Positions 48,698 to 55,751 of a stretch of DNA of 64,000 nucleotides are shown piece after piece; position 1 is the stretch's first letter; each line of letters opens with the position of its first letter. Source of the stretch: Novosphingobium sp. JCM 18896 (GTDB lineage Bacteria; Pseudomonadota; Alphaproteobacteria; Sphingomonadales; Sphingomonadaceae); the NCBI RefSeq assembly GCF_025938095.1, contig NZ_JAPCZF010000002.1:434001-498000 (forward strand), read 5' to 3'. The notes beneath the pieces were generated by a model. It searched no databases. It had not been told where the DNA came from and was given only the letters and a program-made list of their open reading frames with translations. Made by a program: the position numbers and the translations under genes.

Positions 48698-50434
48698 TCA
48701 GGTCTTGTCTAGCTTCGTCCCGCGCGGGGCGCCTTGCGTGGGGTGATAGCCGTGACACATCGCGCAGCCCGAAGGCACCTTCGCGCGCCGGTCGTCCCCG
48801 CCCATGTGGCAGGTCCGGCAGGACGCCAGGTTGGGCAGCAGCACGTCCGAAGACGTCGAGGACTTTTCCGCGGCGTGGCACGAGGTGCACTTCTCCTGGG
48901 CGTGCGCCTTATGATTGAACCAGCCATCCGACATGAAGCGTACGGTCTGCCGCACCGGGACGACCCCGGGCCGGCCGCCCTGCATGGTCGGCGTATGGCA
49001 CTCGCCGCAGACGCCCTCTTTCGACAGAGCCTGCTGGAAAGTGGTGCTGGTATAACGCGGCGGCGCGAAAGAGATGTGGTAATTACCACCAACTCCGAAT
49101 TGGCCCCCGAGTTGGCCAGGCCGTGGCCGCTCGACCGAAGCCGGCGGATTGTAGCCCGAGGCCGCAAGGTCGGCGATCATCTGGTCGACGTCGCCGTGGC
49201 GCAGACGGCGCACGATGCCGCCGACGTTGTCGAAGGCCAGGCTGTGGCAGCCCTCGCAATCGCGTTCCATGTCGATCGGCTTGAAGCGGATGCCGTCCTC
49301 GGTCGGGCGGTGGCAGTTCGAACACTGCAGCCCGGCGCGGCCATAGTCGCGCTCGCGCCCGATCGAGGCGGCCATGCGCGCGGCGCCGCCCAGCGGATCG
49401 AGGTGCAGCTTGTGCGGGAAGGCCAGGCCGCTGTTCTCGCGCGGGTTGCCGTCGAGCGACATCGGCACCGACTTGTTGGCGATCGGATCGGTGACCACGA
49501 CGGGGGTGAACTGCGGGTGCAGCAGGCCGAAGTCGGCGGCATTGCCCAGCCGCGTATCGGCCAGCCGGCTCTTGAGGTTTTCGTGGCAGTCGGCGCAGAA
49601 CTGCTGCGCCGGCGCGGCCATCCGCGTCGCGCCTTCGTGCTCGGTATGACAATCGGCGCAGGCGCCGGGGCCTTCCTTGCCGAAGCTGTGCGCCACGGCC
49701 CAGAGCAGACGCTCGCCCAGCGGGCCGTTGCCGCCGCGCGCCAGGGCCAGCCGCGCCGGGCTGGCGTGATCGTGCACGGTCTTGTGGCACGACATGCAGG
49801 TCGCGTCCTTGACCGGTTCGAACGGCTTGACGTGGCAGGCCGTGCAGTTCTGCTCGAGCGAATGGTGCGCGAGGCTCAGCGCGCCCGCGCTCCAGGCCTT
49901 GTCGCCGCGCACCGCGATCTTGGGATTGGCCTGGTGCAGCAGGTTGAAGAAGACGGGGACCGCCAGGAAGGCCAGCAGGATCAGCGCGCCGAAGATCCAG
50001 GCCATGCGGCGCTTGCCGGGCACGGCCCCGGCCAGCGAGAAGCGCGCCTTCTCGTCGGTGGCCTCGCCCGGATCCTGGCTCGCCACCTGGGCGATCGTGA
50101 TCAGCGCGGCGACATCGGCACCAAGGTCATCAGGGCGCGAGACGGTGAGGTTGTACGAGCCGAAGCGCAGCTCCGCCCCGCGCGCGGGATCGATCATCGT
50201 CGCCTGGCTCGACACGCCATCGACGCCGAAGCCCAGCGTACCCAGCGCGACGGCTTCGAGGAAATCGCCCTTGAGTTCGATCGCCGCGTGATGCGGGTCG
50301 ATCGCCAGGTCGGGCAGATGGATGTCGTTTTCCGCCGCGCGGCCGATCGTCAGCCGGCTGGCGGCAACGTCGCGGTCGCGCACGATCTGCCGGCCATCGG
50401 CCGTGATGTCGATCGTTCGAAGCCTGAAAGTCAT
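48698..50434 (-). CDS. FHA domain - transmembrane helix - decaheme cytochrome fusion
   Basis: A 578-residue protein with a cytoplasmic FHA domain (about 25-95: LTIGRAAENDIHLPD, HHAAIELKGD), a linker, one TM helix (about 145-166, IFGALILLAFLAVPVFFNLL), then a periplasmic cytochrome with ten CXXCH (CTACH 197, CMSCH 213, CADCH 259, CADCH 280, then CSNCH, CEGCH, CGECH, CTSCH, CRTCH, CAMCH). No cleavable signal; the helix acts as anchor. ATG 50434 is preferred over a GTG 12 bases upstream because GGGGGG lies right before it. It follows the di-b-heme membrane protein gene by 14 bases and likely takes or donates electrons to it. The FHA may bind a phosphothreonine partner in the cytoplasm. Confidence 0.85.
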   Translation of the reverse strand: MTFRLRTIDITADGRQIVRDRDVAASRLTIGRAAENDIHLPDLAIDPHHAAIELKGDFLEAVALGTLGFGVDGVSSQATMIDPARGAELRFGSYNLTVSRPDDLGADVAALITIAQVASQDPGEATDEKARFSLAGAVPGKRRMAWIFGALILLAFLAVPVFFNLLHQANPKIAVRGDKAWSAGALSLAHHSLEQNCTACHVKPFEPVKDATCMSCHKTVHDHASPARLALARGGNGPLGERLLWAVAHSFGKEGPGACADCHTEHEGATRMAAPAQQFCADCHENLKSRLADTRLGNAADFGLLHPQFTPVVVTDPIANKSVPMSLDGNPRENSGLAFPHKLHLDPLGGAARMAASIGRERDYGRAGLQCSNCHRPTEDGIRFKPIDMERDCEGCHSLAFDNVGGIVRRLRHGDVDQMIADLAASGYNPPASVERPRPGQLGGQFGVGGNYHISFAPPRYTSTTFQQALSKEGVCGECHTPTMQGGRPGVVPVRQTVRFMSDGWFNHKAHAQEKCTSCHAAEKSSTSSDVLLPNLASCRTCHMGGDDRRAKVPSGCAMCHGYHPTQGAPRGTKLDKT

Positions 50435-50448
50435 GCCCCCCAGCACCC

Positions 50449-51384
50449 CTACCAGTAATAGAAGACGCTGATGATGTGCGCCGTGAGTGCTGCGAGCAGC
50501 GCGAAAGTGACCGGCACGTGGACGTAGAGCCAGACTTCGAGCAGACCGCGGATGCGCATGTGCCGGCGCACGAGCGACAGTTGCGAGGTCCGCCGTTGCA
50601 GCAGCGATTCGATGCGCTGGATCGTCGGATCACGCGCCTCGGACAGCGAGGCGCGGTTGAAGCCTTCGACCGCAGCGCGCGTCGTGCAGCCCGGATAGTG
50701 GCCGGTGAGCCGCGCGAACAGCCGGCCCTCGAACGGATCCTGCTCGAGCGCGGCGAGCACGAGATCGGCATAGTGCCGGTCGAGCGGCTGCGCGGCATCG
50801 TGCAGCTGACGGTCGATCGCACGCAACGCGTCGAGCATCTGTCCCTGGGTCATCTCACCGCGATTGGCCGAGAGCTGCTGCGGCAGGGTCGCATAGGCGC
50901 TGATCCCGAAGATGCCCGACAGGATCACCAGCATCATCAAGGTATAGGCCAGGGTGTGCACGTTCCAGCCGAACTGGAAGCCCGTGTGCAAGGTCGCGAC
51001 GATGATCAGCGACAGGCCCAGGTAGACGTGCGCCGAAGTCCAGGCCTTGAGCGACCAGGCGCCGCGCGTCATGTGGCGCTTGCGATAGCCGAGCAGGGTC
51101 AGCCAGACGATCAGCAAGGCGCCGATCGTGCCCAGGGTATAGCCCATCCACGAGCCGCCGTTGGGCCGCGGTTTCACGTCGGCACCGAAATAGCCGATCA
51201 GCGACAGCACGCAGAGCACCACCGCGATCTTGAGCCAGCGGAACTTGGCGTGGCGCAGGAAGCCTTCGTGATCGCTGACCGCCTGGCGGCCGGTCTGGCG
51301 GCCTTTCTGCACGGCTGCGCGGATTTCGGCCGGGGTCGAAGCCGCGGTCACCGCCGGTGCGCCAGTGTCGGGCTGGCTGGCCAT
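50449..51384 (-). CDS. membrane b-type cytochrome-like protein with two His pairs
   Basis: A 311-residue integral membrane protein with about five helices (approx. 51-68, 82-100, 115-134, 144-165, 284-308). Histidines H119 and H133 in helix 3, and H289 and H303 in helix 5, are each 14 apart within a helix, the classical spacing of axial ligands to two b hemes across a bilayer. A soluble loop of about 110 residues separates helices 4 and 5. No similarity to a named family is certain; it resembles ferric-reductase-like or NarI-like membrane modules. The ATG overlaps the upstream stop (TGATG). Likely passes electrons between the FAD/Fe-S protein and the FHA-decaheme. Confidence 0.75.
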   Translation of the reverse strand: MASQPDTGAPAVTAASTPAEIRAAVQKGRQTGRQAVSDHEGFLRHAKFRWLKIAVVLCVLSLIGYFGADVKPRPNGGSWMGYTLGTIGALLIVWLTLLGYRKRHMTRGAWSLKAWTSAHVYLGLSLIIVATLHTGFQFGWNVHTLAYTLMMLVILSGIFGISAYATLPQQLSANRGEMTQGQMLDALRAIDRQLHDAAQPLDRHYADLVLAALEQDPFEGRLFARLTGHYPGCTTRAAVEGFNRASLSEARDPTIQRIESLLQRRTSQLSLVRRHMRIRGLLEVWLYVHVPVTFALLAALTAHIISVFYYW

Positions 51385-53906
51385 CAGTTGTCCTCCCCGA
51401 GCCGAGAAACGGTGAGGAAGGCCTCGGGCGCGACGCGGATCGCGGCGCCGGTGGGGCAGGCGCGAACGCAGGCGGGGCCGCCCTCGATGCCCGAGCACAT
51501 GTCGCACTTGATCGCCTTCTTGGGCTTTTCCTCGCCCGGCACGGCGTTCTTCTTGCGCCAGTAGTACGACGGCTCGCCCGGCCCCGGCCCCTTGCCGAAG
51601 AACAGCCATTCGAGCAGCGACGGCTTGGGCGGCGGCACCGAATCCATGCGGATCACGCCGTAAGGGCAGTTGCGCTGGCAATTGCCGCAGCCGATGCAGG
51701 TGTCGTCGATGAACACCTCGCCGTCGGGGCCGCGCTTGATCGCGTTGGGCGGGCAATCGGCCATGCAGTGCGGATGCTCGCAGTGGCGGCACGAGGTCGG
51801 CACGTGGAGGTGGGCATAGGTCTTGCCCGCCTCGCGATCGAGCCGCGACAGGCCTTCGTGGCTGTCGGCACAGGCCTTCTCGCAATTGTCGCAACCGACG
51901 CAGAGCGTCTCGTCGATCAGCAGCACGTCGGTCGCCTCGCCGATGCCGTTGTCGACGAGGAAGCGCGCGGTCTCCGAATACATGTCCACGACCGAGGAGA
52001 AGATGTCCTTGCGCCCCTCGATGAAGGCGTTGACGTCGCGGCGCGTGGCCATCTCGGCCTGGGCCTTGGCCAGCAGCTGCGGCTTCTTTTCGAGCAGGCG
52101 GGCAAAGGCCTCGCCGGGCAGGCGGATCACTTCGGACTTGATCGCCGCCTTGACCGTGGCCGAGCGCGGCTGCCCGTCGATCAGCGCCATCTCGCCGACA
52201 TAGGAGCCCGCGGGCAGGTAGGAGAGGAACACCGGCTTTCCGGCGATCGTCTTCTCGACGATCATCGAGCCGCGACGGATCACGTAGATGTCGTCGCCGG
52301 TGTCGCCCTCGGTCAGCACGACGTCGCCCGCGCGCACGTCCTTGACCTCGGCCCCCGCGACCACTTCGGCGACGTCGGCGCTGGTCAGCCCCGAGCCGAA
52401 GATCTGCAGCAGCTGGCGCTCGATCGAGGTGCGCGTGATCGCGCGGCCCGCGGGCGGCACGGTCGAGATCAGCTTGAGCGCGGCGTTGCGCGCGAGCTCG
52501 ACCACCACGGTCGGCTCGGCCGCGCGGATCGTCGAACCGCGGCGGCGGCCCGAGATCAGGCCGACCTCGCCGAAGATCGAGCCCTGCGGCAGCGGCACGG
52601 TCTTGCTGGGATCGTCCTTGTCGATCTCGACCAGCACCGAACCCTCGGCGATCGCGAAAAGCGAGGTGCCCGGCTCGTTGCGCTCGAACACCGCCTCGCC
52701 CGCGTCGAAGGCGGCGACGGTCGAATCGAGCATCAGCTCGCGCAGCTGGAGCGGCGAGACCTCCTTGAAGATGTCGATCTGGCTGCCGAAGGTGGTCAGC
52801 CATTCGTCGACCGAGCGGTTGCCCGGCAGCTTGGCGAACTTGTCGGCCAGGATCGGCTCGTCGGCAGGCTTGAGGCTCTTGTTGCCGTTGATGAACTCGA
52901 CGACGTCGTAGCCCTGGTTCATGCAGTGCTTGATCAGCGGATAGCCGGCCAGCGCGCCGATCACGTAGATCCCCGGGACGGTCGATTCGAAGGCCGGCGA
53001 CAGCTTGGGATAGGCGACGCGGTCGGCGCTGGTGAACTCGATGCCGGTGCCGGGCTTGATGACCTTGCGCCCGTCCTTCTCCTCGAACTCGGCACAGGCG
53101 CCCTCGACGAAGGCGCGCGGCGGGGCAGAGCCCATGCGCGCGATGACGCGGTCGCAGGGGACGGTCAGCTCGCCGTCGCGCGTGTCGAAGGTGATCGAGC
53201 CTTTGTCGATCCGCGACGCCGTGGTCTCGCGCAGCACGGTGATGCGGCCCTCGGCCTCCATCGCCACCAGCGCCTTGACGTTGGCATCCTTGGCCGTGGC
53301 GAAATCGGCCGAACGGTTGACGATCGTCACCTTGTTGCGCTGCTGCGGGTCGGCCGCGAGGCCCATCGCATTCTCGATGCCCGCGTCGCCCGCGCCTATG
53401 ACGGTGATGTGCTCGTCGATATATTCGCCGGGATCGTCGAGCTGGTACTGGACCTGGGCGCCGTCCTCGACCGGGCAGCGCACGAGGTTGGGATTGCCCT
53501 GGGTACCGATCGCCAGAATCACCGTCTCGGCGATGACGACGTCACCCTTCTTGGTCTTGAGCGAGAAATTGCCCTTCTCGCCGGTGATCGCGGTGATCTC
53601 GGCCTCGTAGAGCACGTTGACCTTGTTGCCCGCGGTCTGCTCGTCCCAGGTGCCGAGCACGACCTCGCGCTTGCCGGCCTCGAAATCGAGGTCCGAACGC
53701 AGCACCAGCGACGAGGGCGTCGCCATGACGTGCTTGCCCTTCTGGTACTTGTAGATCGTGTCCGAGAGGTGGTCGGTCTTCTCGATCAGGACATGCGCCA
53801 GCCCCAGCTGCGCTGCACGCGAAGCTGCGCTGAGCCCAGCCGGACCCGAGCCGATGACGGCAATGCGTACGCGCGTTTCCAACCCCGTTTCCCCCCGGGT
53901 CCCCAT
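51384..53906 (-). CDS. FAD/NAD(P) reductase - two cNMP-binding domains - four [4Fe-4S] ferredoxin fusion
   Basis: An 840-residue cytoplasmic protein. Residues 14-340 are a thioredoxin-reductase-like flavoprotein (VIGSGPAGLSAA; second Rossmann VIGAGDAGIENA; GIYVIGALAG). Two cyclic-nucleotide domains follow (about 395-470, FGEVGLISGRRRGST; about 520-590, VGEMALIDGQPRSATV, which fits the cAMP phosphate-binding cassette). The C-terminal 170 residues are DmsB-like with 16 Cys in four clusters starting at 669, 706, 737 and 801. It could move electrons from NAD(P)H to the membrane cytochrome under cyclic-nucleotide control. Start: ATG 53906; a TTG at 53882 with GGGGGAAACGGGG upstream is a rival. Confidence 0.85.
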   Translation of the reverse strand: MGTRGETGLETRVRIAVIGSGPAGLSAASRAAQLGLAHVLIEKTDHLSDTIYKYQKGKHVMATPSSLVLRSDLDFEAGKREVVLGTWDEQTAGNKVNVLYEAEITAITGEKGNFSLKTKKGDVVIAETVILAIGTQGNPNLVRCPVEDGAQVQYQLDDPGEYIDEHITVIGAGDAGIENAMGLAADPQQRNKVTIVNRSADFATAKDANVKALVAMEAEGRITVLRETTASRIDKGSITFDTRDGELTVPCDRVIARMGSAPPRAFVEGACAEFEEKDGRKVIKPGTGIEFTSADRVAYPKLSPAFESTVPGIYVIGALAGYPLIKHCMNQGYDVVEFINGNKSLKPADEPILADKFAKLPGNRSVDEWLTTFGSQIDIFKEVSPLQLRELMLDSTVAAFDAGEAVFERNEPGTSLFAIAEGSVLVEIDKDDPSKTVPLPQGSIFGEVGLISGRRRGSTIRAAEPTVVVELARNAALKLISTVPPAGRAITRTSIERQLLQIFGSGLTSADVAEVVAGAEVKDVRAGDVVLTEGDTGDDIYVIRRGSMIVEKTIAGKPVFLSYLPAGSYVGEMALIDGQPRSATVKAAIKSEVIRLPGEAFARLLEKKPQLLAKAQAEMATRRDVNAFIEGRKDIFSSVVDMYSETARFLVDNGIGEATDVLLIDETLCVGCDNCEKACADSHEGLSRLDREAGKTYAHLHVPTSCRHCEHPHCMADCPPNAIKRGPDGEVFIDDTCIGCGNCQRNCPYGVIRMDSVPPPKPSLLEWLFFGKGPGPGEPSYYWRKKNAVPGEEKPKKAIKCDMCSGIEGGPACVRACPTGAAIRVAPEAFLTVSRLGEDN

Positions 53907-54011
53907 CCGTCTCGACGATTGCTTTATCGGCGGATTTTCCGCACATCGCGGATCAGCGCCGGCAAAGCGGATCACCGCAATGGCTGCGCGGACTATGACG
54001 GGAAGGGCGGG

Positions 54012-54962
54012 ATGACACAAGCCGTGAACGGGGCAGAAGCCCGCAAGTTGCCGTGGGGCAGGATCGCCCTGTTGGTCGCGGCGCTGATCGCGGCCTTTGC
54101 CGTGGGCCTCACGATCATGCGCAAGTCGGGCGATTCCACGCCCGCCGCGACGGCCAGCGACGCCGCCCTGGCGCCGCAGTCGATCGAGGCGCTCGAACTG
54201 CGCAGCAAGTCCGAGCCCGACAACGTCAGCGTCTGGCGCCAGCTCGCCACGGCCTATTTCGTCGCCGAGCGCTATACCGATGCCGCCGGTGCCTATGAAA
54301 AGGCCAGCGCGATCGAGCCGAACAATGCGGTGATCTGGTCGGCGCTCGGCGAGGCGCGGGCCATGGCCAGCGGCAGCGACGTGCCGCCACCGGCGGTCGA
54401 AGCCTTCCAGCGCGCGCTCAAGCTCGATCCCAAGGATCCGCGCTCGCGCTACTTCCTCGCGGTCAAGCGCGACCTGACCGGCGATCACGAAGGCGCGGTC
54501 GGCGACTGGCTGGCGCTGCTCGCCGATACGCCGAGCGACGCGGTCTGGCACGACAACCTCGTCCGCACGATCGAGCAGATTGGCAAGATCAACAAGATCG
54601 ACGTCGCCGCGCGCATCGCCGCGGCCCAGGCCAAGGCGCCCAAGCCGACGACGCCACCGCAGATGGCGCAGATGCCGATGGCGGCGCAGGGCATCCCCGG
54701 CCCGACCGCGCAGGACCTCCAGGCCGCCACCGCCATGGCGCCGAGCGAACAGCGCGAAATGGCCGAAGGCATGGTCTCGCGGCTCGAGGGCAAGCTCAAG
54801 GCGCAGCCCAAGAATCCCGAAGGCTGGGTCATGCTGATGCGCAGCCGGATGACCCTCAACCAGCCCGACAAGGCCAGCCAGGCACTCAGGGACGCGATCG
54901 CGGCCAATCCCGACAAGGCGGATCTGCTGCGCGAGCAGGCCGGTGTGCTGGGGGTGAAGTAA
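54012..54962 (+). CDS. CcmI/CycH-like TPR protein, cytochrome c maturation candidate
   Basis: A 316-residue protein: one N-terminal TM (about 16-37, IALLVAALIAAFAVGLTIM) then a periplasmic TPR region. TPR units are visible at SVWRQLATAYFVAERYTDAAGAYEKAS, VIWSALGEARAM...AFQRALKLDPKDPRSRYFLA and PEGWVMLMRSRMTLNQPDKASQALRDAI. It matches the C-terminal type of CcmI/CycH that delivers apocytochromes to the heme ligase. GGAAGGGCGGG precedes the ATG. It is divergent from the Fe-S fusion gene (105-base gap) next to genes for 25 heme c sites, which supports the call; a generic TPR protein remains possible. Confidence 0.72.
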   Translation: MTQAVNGAEARKLPWGRIALLVAALIAAFAVGLTIMRKSGDSTPAATASDAALAPQSIEALELRSKSEPDNVSVWRQLATAYFVAERYTDAAGAYEKASAIEPNNAVIWSALGEARAMASGSDVPPPAVEAFQRALKLDPKDPRSRYFLAVKRDLTGDHEGAVGDWLALLADTPSDAVWHDNLVRTIEQIGKINKIDVAARIAAAQAKAPKPTTPPQMAQMPMAAQGIPGPTAQDLQAATAMAPSEQREMAEGMVSRLEGKLKAQPKNPEGWVMLMRSRMTLNQPDKASQALRDAIAANPDKADLLREQAGVLGVK

Positions 54963-54989
54963 GCCGGGAGGCTAGCTGCTTCCCGGTCC

Positions 54990-55090
54990 CGTCGCCCCTG
55001 CGAAGGCAGGGGCCCAACCAAGCTCTCGTCCTGCAGCTAAAGGTGCGTGAGCGCGCGGTCGGTTGGGCCCCTGCCTTCGCAGGGGCGACG
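54990..55090. repeat. perfect 30-base inverted repeat, intergenic
   Basis: The arm at 54990-55019 is the exact reverse complement of 55061-55090, with 41 bases between. Each arm itself contains CCCCTGC-GAAG-GCAGGGG, so it can also fold as two small hairpins. It lies at the convergent junction of the CcmI-like gene and the Pycsar-effector-like gene. It is unrelated in sequence to the other two repeats but in the same kind of position. Confidence 0.9.
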
Positions 55091-55122
55091 GTGGAAGGTG
55101 GGAAAGCCTTCTGCGTGGACCG

Positions 55123-55734
55123 TCAGAACAACCGCTCCAACGCCCCACCGCTCTCGACCAGGAAGGTCACCAGAGTCAGGGTCAGCCCCGCGAGGAAGAT
55201 GCGGTAGGCGTAGCCGAGATAGCGGTACTTCTTGCGCTGGAGCACGACGCCGTTCTGGTGGATGTCGCGCAGCATCGTGCGGAACACGGTCTCGTCCGAC
55301 CGCAGCGCGGCCAGCACGCGATCGGCATATTCGTCCTCGCTGAGATTGGCGAACACACCGAAGAACAGCACGTTCTCGCGATCGGAGCTCTGCCGGCGCG
55401 GCGGCCGGAACGAGGGCAGCACCGCGGCGATCGCGCAAAGCGCCGAGAGGAAGGCCGAGATCGCCAGGACCATCAGCGCATAGGGAAAGTCCCCGCGGCT
55501 CGCCTGGCCGACCGCGATGGTGAAGACGACGAAGGTCGCGCCCATCAGGATCGAGGCCTTCTGGTCGGCCATCTGGCTCATCGTCACGTTGACCTGCATG
55601 GTCGTGCGGACGAGGTGGATCGCCTGGATCGAAAAGCCGTCGGCATTGCGCGCGGGGCCTACCGGCGCACTCGGAGTCGAGGCAGTCGGCGACGGTGTAG
55701 TCACCGCCGCCGCCGGCTTGTCTTCACTGTTCAC
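55123..55734 (-). CDS. Pycsar effector-like membrane protein (PycTM / DUF5706-like), orphan
   Basis: A 203-residue protein. After a Pro/Ser-rich tail it has the ADQKASILMGA motif leading into two TM helices (about 60-80 and 85-107), a cytoplasmic segment (FFGVFANLSEDEY, TMLRDIHQNGVVLQRKKYRYLGYAYRIF) and a last TM helix. This pattern matches effectors of pyrimidine-cyclase phage defence, which permeabilise the membrane on binding cCMP/cUMP. No cyclase gene is adjacent, so it may be an orphan with a housekeeping role. Family recognition is by eye. It is downstream of gdhA by 17 bases and could share its transcript. Confidence 0.72.
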   Translation of the reverse strand: MNSEDKPAAAVTTPSPTASTPSAPVGPARNADGFSIQAIHLVRTTMQVNVTMSQMADQKASILMGATFVVFTIAVGQASRGDFPYALMVLAISAFLSALCAIAAVLPSFRPPRRQSSDRENVLFFGVFANLSEDEYADRVLAALRSDETVFRTMLRDIHQNGVVLQRKKYRYLGYAYRIFLAGLTLTLVTFLVESGGALERLF

Positions 55735-55751
55735 GCTCTAAGGCTCTGCGA

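Noticed and set aside
51357..54011. Long plus-strand open frame reading into the CcmI-like gene
   Set aside because: It is antisense to the Fe-S fusion, rich in Arg/Asp/Gly/His shadow composition, and the family match begins only at 54012.
55123..55734. Complete Pycsar defence operon
   Set aside because: No pyrimidine cyclase gene on either side; neighbours are gdhA and a cytochrome-assembly gene.
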